Counted from the first letter of the stretch, positions 33,956 to 44,881 are shown. The stretch is DNA of 45,955 nt from Burkholderiales bacterium (GCA_025363275.1 JANYEE010000072.1:1-45955); one strand, 5' to 3'. The notes: generated from the letters alone by a model not told the origin. A program made the numbers and translations.

Positions 33956-34411
33956 ATGAAAACCGTTTTTGTTCTGAATGGTCCCAACCTGAATCTGTTG
34001 GGAAGCCGCGAGCCCCAGATATATGGCGCGCAAACCCTGGCTGACGTGCAGGCCCTGTGCGAGCGCGCCAGCGCAGCCAACGGCTTTGCGCTGGAGTTCC
34101 GCCAAAGCAACCATGAAGGCGAATTGGTGGACTGGTTACACGAGGCTGGTCAACTGCACGCCGAGGGCCGACTGGCCGGTGTCATCCTCAACGCGGGGGC
34201 GTATACCCACACCAGTGTGGCGCTGCTTGACGCCATCAAGGGCACGGGGGTGATGCTGATCGAGTTGCACATCAGCAATGTGCATGCGCGCGAGGCTTTT
34301 CGCCACCACTCTTATATCTCGCCTGTGGCCAAAGCCGTGATGGCGGGCTTTGGTGTGAATGGCTACGCGCTAGCGATTGCTGGGCTGGCCGGTATGGCCG
34401 TGGCGGCCTGA
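33956..34411 (+). CDS. aroQ: 3-dehydroquinate dehydratase, type II
   Basis: A 151-residue enzyme for the third step of the shikimate pathway. Signature VLNGPNLNLLGSREPQIYG (with the catalytic Tyr), FRQSNHEGELVDWLHEA, ILNAGAYTHTSVAL and ELHISNVHAREAFRHHSY (catalytic His). Lies behind aroC on the same strand. A hairpin 100 bases downstream may end its transcript. Confidence 0.97.
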   Translation: MKTVFVLNGPNLNLLGSREPQIYGAQTLADVQALCERASAANGFALEFRQSNHEGELVDWLHEAGQLHAEGRLAGVILNAGAYTHTSVALLDAIKGTGVMLIELHISNVHAREAFRHHSYISPVAKAVMAGFGVNGYALAIAGLAGMAVAA

Positions 34412-34513
34412 CAGATTGCTGCCCATCGGGCCTGCGAAACGGGTTATTCCTATACCCAAGCAGGTATCGCTGGGCTACACTGCGGATACACAAGTTGCAG
34501 GTGCTGACTTGAC

Positions 34514-34540
34514 AGCGAAGCTCCTTCGCTTGTGTTGTTA
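34514..34540 (+). terminator. Small hairpin, possible terminator of aroQ
   Basis: AGCGAAG (34514-34520) and CTTCGCT (34524-34530) form a 7-base stem with a 3-base loop, followed by a T-rich but interrupted run. It lies 38 bases before the first Cache gene, so it could also act in that gene's leader. Confidence 0.4.
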
Positions 34541-34568
34541 GACATCTACAACCGTCGGAGTACACGCC

Positions 34569-35039
34569 ATGAAAGTTATTTCCCTTCTTAAAGTGTTGAT
34601 CAGCGCGTCCGCGCTTAGTTGGATGATGGCGGGTACCGCCCAAGCGGCAGAACAAGGCACTGCCGCCGAGGCCGAGGCCATGGTGAAAAAGGCAGTGGCC
34701 TACATCAAGGCCAATGGCCCCGAAAAAGCCTATGAAGAGTTCACCAACGGCAAGTCTTTCAAAGACCGCGACCTGTACATCATCGTGTACGACCTGAACG
34801 GCAAGAATCTGGCGCAAGGCGCAAACCCCAAGCTGGTGGGCAAAGACTTGATAGGTCTGAAAGACCCGGACGGCAAGCTCCTGATCCAGATGTTTGTGGA
34901 TCTGGCCAAAACCAAAGGTAAGGGCTGGGTGGAGGGTTACAAATTCTTGAATCCCGTGTCACAGAAGATTGAAGGTAAAGCCATGTACCTGGAGCGGGTG
35001 GGCGAAACGCTGGTGGGCTGTGGCATTTACAAGAGCTAA
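34569..35039 (+). CDS. Periplasmic single-Cache-domain protein (first of a tandem pair)
   Basis: A 156-residue protein with a signal peptide (about 1-26, GTAQA-AEQ) and otherwise one sCache-type sensor domain. DLYIIVYDLNGKNLAQGANP, LVGKDLIGLKDPDGKLL, GKGWVEGYKFLNPVSQKIEG and a terminal VGCGIY form the usual Cache core. Such domains bind small molecules such as organic or amino acids, and are normally part of a receptor. Here the domain is a free exported protein with no membrane anchor. It is followed by a near-identical paralogue and a chemoreceptor, which suggests a binding-protein role in the same signalling route. Confidence 0.9.
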   Translation: MKVISLLKVLISASALSWMMAGTAQAAEQGTAAEAEAMVKKAVAYIKANGPEKAYEEFTNGKSFKDRDLYIIVYDLNGKNLAQGANPKLVGKDLIGLKDPDGKLLIQMFVDLAKTKGKGWVEGYKFLNPVSQKIEGKAMYLERVGETLVGCGIYKS

Positions 35040-35136
35040 TTGTGATACCCGGACCTAGGTGTTTGGTACGCCCAGGTCTGCTCGCAGCAGGCGGTGATAG
35101 GCAGTATCGGTATCAATAACTTCAACGGATGGAACT

Positions 35137-35607
35137 ATGCGCACACACAAAGGTGTCCTGTGGTTTTTGGCATGGCTGGCGGCTTTTTTTGTGGCTCTGG
35201 GCTCGGCCCAGGCCGCTGACCAAGGTACTGCGGCTGAGGCGGAGGCCCTTGTCAAGAAAGCGGCTGCGTTTATCAAGGCCAACGGCAACGACAAGGCCTA
35301 TGAAGAATTTACCAACGGCAAACAGTTCAAGGACCGCGACCTTTACTTATTTGCCTACGACATGACCGGTAAGAACCTGGCGCACGGTGCCAACCCTAAG
35401 CTGGTTGGCAAGGACCTGAGTGGCCTAAAAGACCCGGATGGCAAGATGATCCTGCCGCCCTTGGTAGAGATTGCCAAGACCAAGGGCAAAGGCTGGTCCG
35501 AGTCTTTCAAGTTTAGAAACCCGGTGACTGAAAAGATGGAGCCCAAAGTCGTTTACGTGGAGCGCGTGGGCGATATATTCTTGGGCTGCGGTATTTACAA
35601 AAATTAG
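35137..35607 (+). CDS. Periplasmic single-Cache-domain protein (second of a tandem pair)
   Basis: Also 156 residues and alignable without gaps to the preceding protein over the mature part, roughly 70% identical by eye. Signal peptide about 1-26 (ending SAQA-AD). Shared motifs: EEFTNGKQFKDRDLYLFAYD, GKNLAHGANPKLVGKDLSGL, GKGWSESFKF and FLGCGIYKN. Differences cluster in the probable ligand-facing parts (YLFAYDMT against YIIVYDLN; ILPPLVEIA against LIQMFVDLA), consistent with changed ligand preference. The following chemoreceptor starts 81 bases later. Confidence 0.9.
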   Translation: MRTHKGVLWFLAWLAAFFVALGSAQAADQGTAAEAEALVKKAAAFIKANGNDKAYEEFTNGKQFKDRDLYLFAYDMTGKNLAHGANPKLVGKDLSGLKDPDGKMILPPLVEIAKTKGKGWSESFKFRNPVTEKMEPKVVYVERVGDIFLGCGIYKN

Positions 35608-35688
35608 TGATTTGAGATAGCGCTGGTCTGCGGGCTGATGCTTGCAGCCCAGCCCATTGAGTTAATCGACCGTGTATTGGGGCTGTCA

Positions 35689-37455
35689 ATGAATTTGCGT
35701 GATTTAAAAATTGGACTCCGCCTAGGGCTGGGGTTCGGGGTGATATTGCTGGCGGCCGCCCTGATGTTGATGGGCGCGTTGGTGAGCAACAGCATTAGTC
35801 GGGCCGCTTTGTTGGAGACGCTGCAAAAAGCGGCTGTACAACAAGACCTAGCCGAGAGCATGCGCCAGGCGCTGCTCAGCAGTGCGGTGTCGGTGCGCAA
35901 TATGGGCTTGCAAACCAAGGTAGAAGAAGTTCAGAAGGACGAAGCGGAAGCCAAAAAGCAGCGTGGCCTGTACTTAGCTGCCAAAAGCAAGCTTGAAGCT
36001 GCCGGATTGGAAGCGAAAGAGCGGGCCATGTTTGCCCGCTTGGCAGACATTGACACTAAGACTGACGCATTTTTCAAAGAGGCGGTTGACCTTGCCGCCC
36101 AGTTCAACACCGAGCAAGCAGCCGGCGTCATTACCGGCAAGATCGATCCCTTGCTGGTGCAAGCGTCTACGGAGTTGGCTGCTTTCGTTGCCTTGCAAAA
36201 GCAGCATACCGAGGAAGCCACTTTGCAGGCCAACAGTCGCAATCAGCAGGCCGTGGGTGTCATCGCCATTGCAGGCGTGCTGGTGCTCATTGTTGCGGGC
36301 CTGATGGCTTGGCGTTTGACCTTGAGTATTACCCAGCCACTGCGTACCGCCCTGGACGCTACGGCCCGTGTGGCGGATGGTGATTTGGTGAGCCACATTG
36401 AAGTGAGTGGGCGCGACGAAGCGGGCCAGCTCTTGCGTGGCCTGATGCACATGCGCGATAAGCTGTCTGAGCTGGTGAGCCAGGTGCGTTTGGGCGCTGA
36501 CAATATTTCGACCGGTGCGAGCGAGATTGCGGCGGGCAATACAGATCTGTCGCAGCGCACTGAAACCCAAGCCAGCAACCTGGAAGAAACTGCAGCCTCG
36601 ATGGAAGAACTGAGCGCTACGGTGAAAAACAACGCCGAGACCGCGCGCCAGGCCAACCAGATGGCCAGCTCGGCCAGCAGCGCTGCCTCCAATGGCGGCG
36701 TTGTAGTGGGTGAAGTAGTGGCCACAATGGAAGGCATCACCATCGCATCGCGCAAGATTTCCGACATCATCAGCGTGATTGATGGCATTGCCTTCCAGAC
36801 CAACATCTTGGCGCTGAACGCCGCCGTAGAAGCCGCCCGCGCGGGCGAACAGGGCCGTGGCTTCGCTGTGGTGGCCAGCGAGGTGCGTAGCCTGGCGGGC
36901 CGCTCAGCTGAAGCGGCTAAAGAGATCAAATCCCTGATTGGCGCCAGTGTTGAGAAGATTGAAACCGGGAGTCGCCTGGTGGGTGCTGCGGGTGAGTCGA
37001 TGAATGACATCGTGGCCCAAGTCAAGCGCGTGGCCGATTTGATTGGTGAGATCAGCTCATCGGCCCAGGAGCAGACATTGGGCATTGAGCAAATCAACCA
37101 GGCCATTGTTCAATTAGACAATGTGACGCAACAAAATGCCGCATTGGTCGAAGAGGCCGCCGCTGCAGCCGACAGCCTGAACCAGCAAGCCGACAAGATG
37201 GTGCAGGTGGTCAGCAGCTTCAAACTGGCAGACAGTGGTGGCAGCCGCATGCGCGCCGCGCCGCGCCGTGCTGCACCAGCTCCGCAGCGGCCTGCTATGG
37301 CAGCACCGCGTCCTGTACAGTCCCTGGCCAATCGGTCAGCGCCTCCCAAAGTAACTACGTTCAAAGCCACCAAATCATTGGCGGCACCCACCAAAAGCAA
37401 GCCGGTCGTAGCCGCCAAAGCTCAGGGCGGTGACGCGGATTGGGCGAGCTTTTAA
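35689..37455 (+). CDS. Methyl-accepting chemotaxis protein with four-helix-bundle sensor and C-terminal CheR-type pentapeptide
   Basis: A 588-residue chemoreceptor starting at [12 protein letters not shown] (35689). Transmembrane helices lie near residues 10-32 and 188-210, enclosing a 4HB_MCP sensor. A HAMP domain (about 211-265) and the signalling hairpin follow, with the tip [33 protein letters not shown] in consecutive parts and adaptation segments rich in Glu/Gln. After a Pro/Ala-rich tether (about 530-580) it ends in DWASF, matching the xWxxF pentapeptide that tethers methyltransferase CheR. It steers flagellar movement through CheW/CheA. The two Cache proteins upstream may present ligand to it. 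Confidence 0.95.
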   Translation: MNLRDLKIGLRLGLGFGVILLAAALMLMGALVSNSISRAALLETLQKAAVQQDLAESMRQALLSSAVSVRNMGLQTKVEEVQKDEAEAKKQRGLYLAAKSKLEAAGLEAKERAMFARLADIDTKTDAFFKEAVDLAAQFNTEQAAGVITGKIDPLLVQASTELAAFVALQKQHTEEATLQANSRNQQAVGVIAIAGVLVLIVAGLMAWRLTLSITQPLRTALDATARVADGDLVSHIEVSGRDEAGQLLRGLMHMRDKLSELVSQVRLGADNISTGASEIAAGNTDLSQRTETQASNLEETAASMEELSATVKNNAETARQANQMASSASSAASNGGVVVGEVVATMEGITIASRKISDIISVIDGIAFQTNILALNAAVEAARAGEQGRGFAVVASEVRSLAGRSAEAAKEIKSLIGASVEKIETGSRLVGAAGESMNDIVAQVKRVADLIGEISSSAQEQTLGIEQINQAIVQLDNVTQQNAALVEEAAAAADSLNQQADKMVQVVSSFKLADSGGSRMRAAPRRAAPAPQRPAMAAPRPVQSLANRSAPPKVTTFKATKSLAAPTKSKPVVAAKAQGGDADWASF

Positions 37456-37487
37456 TTACCAGGGCTTTTTCTATGGCGGTGGGGTGC

Positions 37488-39635
37488 TTACCAAATGCGC
37501 ACGCGCTCTGTTGGCGGCACAAACAGCTTGTCGCCGGGCTTCACATCAAAAGCCTGGTACCACGCATCCATATTGCGCACGATGCCATTGACCCGGTAGA
37601 ACGGGGGTGAGTGCGGATCGCTGACCAACTGCTGGCGTACCGCTTCATCGCGGTATTTGGCACGCCATACCTGCGCCCAGCCCAGAAACACGCGTTGCGT
37701 GCCGGTAGTTCCTTCAATCACCGCGGCAGGCTTGCCTTGCAATGACAGGCCATAGGCTTCCAGTGCCACCGACAAGCCGCCCAGGTCACCAATGTTTTCA
37801 CCCATTGTGAGCTTGCCGTTGACCTTGGCGCCCGGCAGCGGCTCGTAGCCGTCGTACTGCATGCCCAGACGGTCTGCTTGGGCTTGGAACTTGGCGGCGT
37901 CTTGGGTAGTCCACCAGTCGCGCAGCAGGCCATCACCGTCGGACTTGCGGCCCTGGTCATCAAAGCCGTGGCTGAACTCGTGCCCGATCACGCCACCAAT
38001 GCCACCGTAGTTGACCGCAGGGTCGGCCTTGGGATCAAAGAAAGGCGGCATCAAAATGGCCGCAGGGAAGACGATCTCGTTCTTCACCGGGCTGTAGTAA
38101 GCGTTCACCGTTTGCGGTGTCATACCCCACTCGGTCTTGTCCACGGGTTGGTTAAGGCGAGCTACCTGGCGGTTCCACTCAAGAGCACCGGCACGTTCGC
38201 TGTTGCCCACCAGGTCGTCTTCCTTGACGATCAAGGCGCTGTAGTCGCGCCAGGCATCGGTGTAGCCAATCTTGACACCAAACTTGGCCAGCTTTTCCAT
38301 GGCCTGCAGCTTGGTCTCGGGGCTCATCCAGTCCAGCTTTTCAATGCGCAGCTTCATGGCCTTGCGGATGTTACCCACCAGGTCGGCCATCTTGGCTTTG
38401 GACTCGGCCGGAAAGTAGCGCTCTACATACAAGCGGCCTACGGATTCCCCCAACACACCGTTCACAAAATCGACCGAACGCTTCCAGCGCGGCTTTTCTT
38501 CGGGCTGCCCAGCCAGCGTGGCAGAGCGGAAGTCGAAGCGAGCTTTCACAAAGCGCTTGGAGAGTAGGTTAGCCTTGCTGTCAATCACCGAGAAAGCCTG
38601 CCAGGCTTGCAGCGTGCTCAGAGCGGTGCCCTGGTAAATGGCGGCCACTTTGGGCACGGCGGTGTTGGTGGTCAACACCACGCGCTTGGCGTCTTTCAGT
38701 TGCGCTTCGGTCAGCAGGGTTTGCCAAGGTAGAGCGGGAGCGTAGGCTTGCAGCTCGGCTATTGTCATGGGGTTGTAGGTGCGGTCGCGGTCGCGGCGCT
38801 CGGTGCGCGTCCAGCTGACCTCAGCAATGCGAGTTTCCAGCGCCAACACCTCTTTGGCGGCGTTGGCCGCGTCGGGCCAATTCGCCATGCTCAGCAGGCT
38901 GCTGATATAGGCCTCGTAAGCCGCTTTCTTGCTGGCGAACTTGGCATCCAGGTAGTAGTCGCGGTCGGGCAGGCCCAGGCCGCCGGTGCCGAGGTAGACG
39001 GTGTAGCGATCCGGCTTCTTGGCATCGTCGCCGATGTACAGGCCAAACACCGAGCGTAACGCACTGCCATTGGCCTGGCCCATCAGGCGGGTCATGTCGT
39101 CATGGGTTTTGACTGCGCGAATGGCAGCCAACGCAGGTTCCAGCGGTTGGGCGTCCAATTTTTCAATGCGGTCTTCGTCCATGAAACTGCGCGAGGCCGC
39201 ACCGATCTTGACCGCGTCGCGGTCTTTACTTTTGCCCAAAAATTCAGGGCTCAGAATTTCGCGTACACGGTCTTCAGACAGTGCTTGCAGCGCGTCAAAG
39301 TTACCGTAGCGGGTGCGGTCTGACGGAATGTCGGTACGCGCACTCCAAGCGCCATTGGCCCATTGAAAAAAGTTATCCCCCGGCTTGGTGGCCAGGTCAC
39401 GCCCCGTCATATCAAAACCCCAGGGGCCCATACGCTGGCCTTTGGCCGCTGGGTCGGCAGTCGCATCCGATCCCGCGGAAGCACTTACGGTGGTTGCGGT
39501 GAACAGCTGTTCGATCGCATCGTTGTCGCCGATCAGCGCGTCGTGGGCCTCATGGGCCGCGTGCTGCTGGGCCTGTGCTGCAGTGAGAGCGCAGGCCGTG
39601 GCGATGAGTGTCAGGGTATGTTTGAAACTTTTCAT
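37488..39635 (-). CDS. M13-family (neprilysin/PepO-like) metallopeptidase, exported
   Basis: A 715-residue zinc endopeptidase with signal peptide about 1-23 (CALTAAQA-QQ). The N-terminal domain has TKPGDNFFQWANGAW. The catalytic part shows NAYYSPVKNEIVFPAAI, the zinc motif HEFSHGFDDQG (HExxH) and GENIGDLGGLSVA (third zinc ligand Glu), and ends RVRIW, the typical M13 ending. It should cleave short peptides in the periplasm or outside the cell. Converges with the chemoreceptor gene. Start ATG 39635 begins the signal peptide; the frame extends to 39686 without support. Confidence 0.95.
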   Translation of the reverse strand: MKSFKHTLTLIATACALTAAQAQQHAAHEAHDALIGDNDAIEQLFTATTVSASAGSDATADPAAKGQRMGPWGFDMTGRDLATKPGDNFFQWANGAWSARTDIPSDRTRYGNFDALQALSEDRVREILSPEFLGKSKDRDAVKIGAASRSFMDEDRIEKLDAQPLEPALAAIRAVKTHDDMTRLMGQANGSALRSVFGLYIGDDAKKPDRYTVYLGTGGLGLPDRDYYLDAKFASKKAAYEAYISSLLSMANWPDAANAAKEVLALETRIAEVSWTRTERRDRDRTYNPMTIAELQAYAPALPWQTLLTEAQLKDAKRVVLTTNTAVPKVAAIYQGTALSTLQAWQAFSVIDSKANLLSKRFVKARFDFRSATLAGQPEEKPRWKRSVDFVNGVLGESVGRLYVERYFPAESKAKMADLVGNIRKAMKLRIEKLDWMSPETKLQAMEKLAKFGVKIGYTDAWRDYSALIVKEDDLVGNSERAGALEWNRQVARLNQPVDKTEWGMTPQTVNAYYSPVKNEIVFPAAILMPPFFDPKADPAVNYGGIGGVIGHEFSHGFDDQGRKSDGDGLLRDWWTTQDAAKFQAQADRLGMQYDGYEPLPGAKVNGKLTMGENIGDLGGLSVALEAYGLSLQGKPAAVIEGTTGTQRVFLGWAQVWRAKYRDEAVRQQLVSDPHSPPFYRVNGIVRNMDAWYQAFDVKPGDKLFVPPTERVRIW

Positions 39636-39776
39636 GGGTATAGGGGTTGCCCTGTGGGTTAAGAGTAAAAATAGTTTAGCGTGCAAGGCCCCAGGGTTTC
39701 TACGCAGGGGTATTCAGACCTAATGCTCGCGTCGCAGTTAAAACAGATTTATAGCGGTTCAAGACCGATTTATTAA

Positions 39777-39831
39777 TAAAAAGGATCGCAGGCCCGCATG
39801 TAATATGCCTAGACAGCTATCAATTTAGGAG
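39777..39831 (+). repeat. 55-base dispersed repeat, degenerate copy at the 3' end of an acetyltransferase gene
   Basis: AAAAAGGATCGCA, GGCCCGC, ATGTAATA, TGCCTAG and AGCTATCAATTTAGGAG follow the same order and spacing as the other copies, though the closing hairpin arm is eroded. The acetyltransferase stop (TAA at 39827-39825) lies within it. Confidence 0.65.
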
Positions 39832-40358
39832 TGACTGCTAGACGGAGGGAGTGTGCGAAGCATCAAAAATTCGTCGTGCTCCACCTCTAGCTCTGCATGC
39901 TGGCGCGCACAGGCGAGCGTGAATCCCAGGCGCTGTAGAAGCCGCATGGAGCGATGATTCTCTTTTTTCAGCACAGCAGACAGACAGCGGATTTTGTAGT
40001 GGCCCACCAGATGGGCGATCACTGCGCGCACCGCTTGGCTAGCCAAACCACGGCCCCAGTAAGCGCTATTCAGCTCGTAGGCCACAGCGGTGCGCCCATC
40101 CAAGTACACAGTGGCCTGCACGTACCCGATCAGATCCATTGTGGGTAGACGAATAACCCAGTTGAGCCACTTTTGACTACCGTCGCGCGACTGGCGTGAT
40201 TCGAGTGCTAAGAATCGCTCCTGCAGACCCGCAACCGACTGGGGTGGCTCGTTCTCGTATTCATAGATAGCTGGATCGCTGAGGACGATAAACATCTCTG
40301 GGGCATGTGCCGCCACTTGGGGCTCGAGGGTCAGGTAGCCAGTGTTAATGGTTTGCAT
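39825..40358 (-). CDS. GNAT-family N-acetyltransferase (RimJ/RimL-like)
   Basis: A 177-residue acyltransferase. Seen are LTLEPQVAAHAPEMFIVLSD at the front, WVIRLPTMDLIGYVQATV, the acetyl-CoA loop NSAYWGRGLASQAV and the motif-B section LKKENHRSMRLLQRLGFTLA. This order is typical of the RimJ/RimL branch that modifies protein N-termini or small amines; substrate unknown. The stop codon and last two residues come from the adjoining dispersed repeat. Confidence 0.87.
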   Translation of the reverse strand: MQTINTGYLTLEPQVAAHAPEMFIVLSDPAIYEYENEPPQSVAGLQERFLALESRQSRDGSQKWLNWVIRLPTMDLIGYVQATVYLDGRTAVAYELNSAYWGRGLASQAVRAVIAHLVGHYKIRCLSAVLKKENHRSMRLLQRLGFTLACARQHAELEVEHDEFLMLRTLPPSSSHS

Positions 40359-40450
40359 ACCCTGAACGCCTCAATGTCGGCCCAACGCCACCCATGGCGT
40401 TTGACCCGGAACCTCTATGGTTGGTGCCAGTCATGGAGGGGCGCAACAAG

Positions 40451-41839
40451 TCAGCACTCCACAATGTTCACAGCTAGGCCACCCCTGGCAGTCTCTTTGT
40501 ATTTGGTCTTCATGTCGGCGCCAGTTTCGCGCATGGTTTTGATGACCTTGTCCAGGCTCACAAAGTGAGAGCCGTCGCCGCGTAGCGCCATGCGGGCCGC
40601 GTTGATGGCTTTGACCGATGCAATCGCGTTGCGCTCAATGCAGGGAATTTGCACCAGGCCGCCCACGGGGTCGCAGGTCAGGCCCAGGTGGTGTTCCATG
40701 CCAATCTCAGCAGCGTTTTCCACCTGCTCGGGCGTGCCGCCCATGACGGCACATAGAGCACCCGCAGCCATGGAGCAGGCCACGCCCACCTCGCCTTGAC
40801 AGCCCACTTCGGCACCACTGATGGAAGCGTTCTCTTTGTACAGAATACCGATGGCCGCCGCGGTCAGTAGGAAGTCGATCACACCCGCATCGGTGGCAGA
40901 CGGCACAAAGCGGGTGTAGTAGTGCAGCACGGCAGGGATGATGCCCGCCGCGCCATTGGTAGGGGCAGTGACCACACGGCCGCCAGCGGCGTTTTCTTCG
41001 TTGACGGCTAGTGCATACAAGTTGACCCAATCCAGCACCTGCAGCGGGTCGCGCAGGGCGGCCTCGGGGTTCTCGCTGAGGGCGCGAAACAGCGGTGCCG
41101 CACGACGCTTGACCTTGAAGCCACCGGGTAGCACGCCATCGGTGCGGCAGCCGCGCTTCACGCAGTCCTGCATCACCTGCCATATGCGCAGCAGGCCGGT
41201 ATCAATCTCGGCATCACTGCGCCAATGCTGCTCATTGCGCCGCATGATTTGCGCGATGCTTAAGGAATGCTCTTGCGCCAGCACCAGCAGCGCATCGCCA
41301 CTGAGGAAGGGCAGGGGCAGAGTCGTGGCATCGGGCGCAATCACCTTTTGGCGGCTGCCATCTGCGGCCACTTCGTCGCTGACGATAAAGCCGCCGCCCA
41401 CCGAGTAGTACACGCGGTTGGCCAATTCATTGCCCGCTGCGTCCAGTGCCACGAAGCGCATGCCATTGGCATGAAAAGGTAGCGGTGCGCGCATGAAGAG
41501 CAGGTCGTCTTTTTCATTAAAGGCAATGGGATGCACACCACCCAGGCGCACCCGCTGGTTGTTGCGCACCTCGGCCAGCAGATCGGGGATGTGATCCACA
41601 TCCACCGTGTCAGGCTCGTGGCCGCACAGGCCCAGGAGCACCGCCACATCACTGGCATGACCTTTGCCAGTAGCCCCCAGCGAGCCATGCAGCCAGCAGC
41701 GCACGGTGGTGGTTTGCGCCAGCAAATCGCTGTGCTGCAGCCGCGCCACAAACTGGCGTGCCGCCCGCATCGGCCCCACGGTGTGGGAGCTGCTGGGCCC
41801 CATGCCGATCTTGAACAGATCAAATACCGACACGGCCAT
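40451..41839 (-). CDS. sdaA: L-serine ammonia-lyase (iron-sulfur type)
   Basis: A 462-residue enzyme that deaminates L-serine to pyruvate and ammonia. The N-terminal regulatory part has [20 protein letters not shown]. The catalytic part has [16 protein letters not shown] and [20 protein letters not shown] with the [4Fe-4S] Cys residues, and it ends [15 protein letters not shown], where the C-terminal Cys is the fourth cluster ligand or tail-in-site residue known from this family. AGGAG precedes ATG. It is the last gene of gcvT-gcvH-gcvP-sdaA, 25 bases after gcvP. Confidence 0.96.
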   Translation of the reverse strand: MAVSVFDLFKIGMGPSSSHTVGPMRAARQFVARLQHSDLLAQTTTVRCWLHGSLGATGKGHASDVAVLLGLCGHEPDTVDVDHIPDLLAEVRNNQRVRLGGVHPIAFNEKDDLLFMRAPLPFHANGMRFVALDAAGNELANRVYYSVGGGFIVSDEVAADGSRQKVIAPDATTLPLPFLSGDALLVLAQEHSLSIAQIMRRNEQHWRSDAEIDTGLLRIWQVMQDCVKRGCRTDGVLPGGFKVKRRAAPLFRALSENPEAALRDPLQVLDWVNLYALAVNEENAAGGRVVTAPTNGAAGIIPAVLHYYTRFVPSATDAGVIDFLLTAAAIGILYKENASISGAEVGCQGEVGVACSMAAGALCAVMGGTPEQVENAAEIGMEHHLGLTCDPVGGLVQIPCIERNAIASVKAINAARMALRGDGSHFVSLDKVIKTMRETGADMKTKYKETARGGLAVNIVEC

Positions 41840-41864
41840 GCTTTGCTCCTAGAAGATCGTGCGT

Positions 41865-44813
41865 TTAAGCCGTAATGGGCTCAGCGCTGCTTTCGCTAGG
41901 TGTGGTTTCTGCATACGCGGCCAAGGGCAAGCAGCTGCAGAACAAGTTGCGGTCGCCATAGACGTTGTCCACGCGGCCCACGCTGGGCCAGTACTTCACG
42001 GCCTTGAGCGTGGCCACTGGGAAGGCGCCTACTTCGCGGCTGTACGGACGGTCCCATTTGGCACCCAGCAAGCTGGCTGCCGTGTGGGGGGCGTGCTTGA
42101 GCGGGTTGTTGTCTTGCGGCCATTCGCCTTTTTCAACGCGGGCAATCTCGCCACGGATGGCGATCATGGCGTTGATGAAACGGTCCAGTTCTGCCAGGGT
42201 TTCGCTCTCGGTGGGCTCCACCATCAGCGTATTGGGCACGGGGAAAGACAGCGTGGGCGCGTGAAAGCCGTAGTCCATCAAGCGCTTGGCCACGTCTTCG
42301 GCCATTACGCCGCAGGTGTCCTTGAAGTGGCGCAGGTCTAAGATGCATTCGTGGGCTACGTGGCCGTTGCTGGAGGCGTAGAGCGTAGGGTAGTGGTCGG
42401 CCAGGCGTGCGCTGATGTAGTTGGCGCTCAAAATGGCGATTTCAGTGGCGTGTAACAAGCCTTCTGATCCCATCATGCGGCAGTACATCCAGCTGATGGG
42501 TAACACCGCGGCGTTACCTAACGGGGCGGCGCTGATGGCACCGACGCCATTGGTTTTGATACCACCGGTGGCATGACCGGGCAGGAAAGGCACTAGGTCG
42601 GCTACCACACACACGGGGCCAACACCCGGGCCGCCACCGCCGTGGGGGATACAGAAGGTCTTGTGCAGGTTCAGGTGGCTCACATCGCCGCCAAATTCGC
42701 CGGGGGCCGCGGTGCCCACCAGCGCATTCATGTTGGCGCCGTCCACGTAGACGCGGCCACCGTGTTGGTGCACCAGCGCGCACAGCTCTTTCACACTGGT
42801 TTCAAACACACCGTGCGTGCTGGGGTACGTGATCATGATGGCGCCCAGGTTGGCGCTGTATTGCTCGCATTTCGTCTTCAAGTCAACCATGTCCACGTTG
42901 CCGTTGTCATCGCATTTGGTGACGACGACCGTCATTCCCACCATCATCGCGCTGGCGGGGTTGGTGCCGTGCGCGCTGCTGGGGATCAGGCAAATATTGC
43001 GATGGCCTTCGCCGCGGCTCTCGTGGTAGGCCTTGATGACCAACAGTCCTGCGTATTCGCCCTGGCTGCCCGCGTTGGGCTGCAAGCTGATGCCCGCGTA
43101 GCCCGTGGCCGCGCACAACCATGCCCGCAGTTGTTCGTCCAGCTCGGCATAACCTTGTCGCTGATCAGCGGGGCAGAAGGGATGGATATTTGCAAACTCG
43201 GGCCAGGTGATGGGGATCATCTCGCTGGTGGCGTTGAGCTTCATGGTGCAACTGCCCAGCGGAATCATGCTGCGGTCTAGCGCCAGGTCCTTATCAGACA
43301 GCATACGGATGTAGCGCAGCATGCCGGTCTCGGAGTGGTGCGTATTGAACACCGGGTGCGTCATGAATGTGGACGTACGGCGCAGCGCGGCCGGGATCAG
43401 TGAATCCACGGTGGTGCCTTCCAGCGCCTCAACGCTCGGTAGGGGCATTCCTGGTTGCGCGAACAGGCTCCATAGTAGAGTGATGTCCTCGCGCGTGGTG
43501 GTTTCGTCCAGCGAGATACACAGGTAGTTTTCGAAGTAAGTCCGCAAGTTGACGCCCAGTGTCACCGCGCGGTTTGCTATCGAAGTGGTAGCGCCATCGG
43601 TCTTGAGGCTGACCGTGTCAAAGGTGGCTTGCGCGCGTACGGGTGCGCCCAGTTGCTCCAGACCCTTGACCAAAATGGCAGTGAACTTGGCCACGCGCTG
43701 GGCAATGCGGGTCAGTCCCTCAGGGCCGTGGTACACGGCGTACATGCTGGCCACTACGGCAGGCAGGACTTGCGCCGTACAGATGTTGGACGTGGCCTTT
43801 TCACGGCGAATGTGCTGCTCACGCGTTTGCAGCGCCAGGCGGTAGGCGGGGTTGCCGTGCGTGTCGATGCTCACGCCCACAATACGACCAGGCATGGAAC
43901 GTTTGTATTCATCACGGCAGGCCATGTAGGCGGCGTGTGGGCCGCCGTTGCACAGTGGCATACCAAAGCGCTGGGTGGTACCCACCACAATGTCTGCGTC
44001 AAATTCGCCGGGAGGCGTGAGCAGCGTCAGCGCCAGCAGGTCGGCGGCCACGATGAAAGCGGCCTGTTTGCTGTGCACCAGGGTCACGTCGGCGCGCAGG
44101 TCGCTTACATCGTTGGGAAGGCGGCCGCTGGTGGCCGGGTACTGGGCTAGCACGCCAAAGTAGTCACCGGCCAGCGCAGCTTCCCACTCGGGGGCGGAGT
44201 TGGCCAGCGTGACGGTGATGCCCAGCGGAGCGGCACGCGTCTGGATCACTTCGATGGTTTGTGGGTGGCAGTCGCCGGCCACCACGAAGGTGTTGCTCTT
44301 GCTTTTGACGCTACGCTTGGCCAGCGTCATGGCTTCGGCAGCAGCAGTGGCTTCGTCCAGCATGGACGCATTGGCCATGGGCATGCCGGTCAGGTCACCC
44401 ACCATAGTCTGAAAGTTGATCAGCGCTTCCATGCGGCCCTGCGAAATCTCGGCCTGGTAGGGCGTGTAGGCGGTGTACCAGGCAGGGTTCTCCAGAATGT
44501 TGCGCAGGATCACGCCCGGAGTGTGGGTGTTGTAGTAGCCCTGGCCAATGAAGCTCTTGAGCACCTTGTTCTTGCCTGCCAACACCTTGATCTCGGCCAG
44601 CGCAGCCGCCTCAGAAATCGCAGCGGGGATATCCATTTTTGTAGAGCGCGCAATCGAGCGCGGCACGATGCTGTCGATGAGTTCTTTGCGAGACTTCTCG
44701 CCAATAGCTTTCAGCATCAGTGATTCGTCTGCGGCATCAATGCCGATATGGCGGGCGTGAAATTCGCTAGCGTTTTCTAGCTGGGCGAGAGTGGGGGCAG
44801 AGGTCGTTGGCAT
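41865..44813 (-). CDS. gcvP: Glycine dehydrogenase (decarboxylating), P-protein
   Basis: A 982-residue PLP enzyme of the glycine cleavage system that decarboxylates glycine and passes the aminomethyl group to lipoyl-GcvH. The two halves typical of the homodimeric form are present: [20 protein letters not shown] and [20 protein letters not shown] in the first half, and [20 protein letters not shown] in the second. [20 protein letters not shown] carries the PLP-binding Lys. Start [13 protein letters not shown] at 44813; an extension to 44861 is unconserved. Confidence 0.98.
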   Translation of the reverse strand: MPTTSAPTLAQLENASEFHARHIGIDAADESLMLKAIGEKSRKELIDSIVPRSIARSTKMDIPAAISEAAALAEIKVLAGKNKVLKSFIGQGYYNTHTPGVILRNILENPAWYTAYTPYQAEISQGRMEALINFQTMVGDLTGMPMANASMLDEATAAAEAMTLAKRSVKSKSNTFVVAGDCHPQTIEVIQTRAAPLGITVTLANSAPEWEAALAGDYFGVLAQYPATSGRLPNDVSDLRADVTLVHSKQAAFIVAADLLALTLLTPPGEFDADIVVGTTQRFGMPLCNGGPHAAYMACRDEYKRSMPGRIVGVSIDTHGNPAYRLALQTREQHIRREKATSNICTAQVLPAVVASMYAVYHGPEGLTRIAQRVAKFTAILVKGLEQLGAPVRAQATFDTVSLKTDGATTSIANRAVTLGVNLRTYFENYLCISLDETTTREDITLLWSLFAQPGMPLPSVEALEGTTVDSLIPAALRRTSTFMTHPVFNTHHSETGMLRYIRMLSDKDLALDRSMIPLGSCTMKLNATSEMIPITWPEFANIHPFCPADQRQGYAELDEQLRAWLCAATGYAGISLQPNAGSQGEYAGLLVIKAYHESRGEGHRNICLIPSSAHGTNPASAMMVGMTVVVTKCDDNGNVDMVDLKTKCEQYSANLGAIMITYPSTHGVFETSVKELCALVHQHGGRVYVDGANMNALVGTAAPGEFGGDVSHLNLHKTFCIPHGGGGPGVGPVCVVADLVPFLPGHATGGIKTNGVGAISAAPLGNAAVLPISWMYCRMMGSEGLLHATEIAILSANYISARLADHYPTLYASSNGHVAHECILDLRHFKDTCGVMAEDVAKRLMDYGFHAPTLSFPVPNTLMVEPTESETLAELDRFINAMIAIRGEIARVEKGEWPQDNNPLKHAPHTAASLLGAKWDRPYSREVGAFPVATLKAVKYWPSVGRVDNVYGDRNLFCSCLPLAAYAETTPSESSAEPITA

Positions 44814-44881
44814 GGCGTTCGTGCTTTTGGTTGGGGCAGGGCACGTGCTGGTTCGAGGCACGGCCCGCGGGTCTAACGCAA

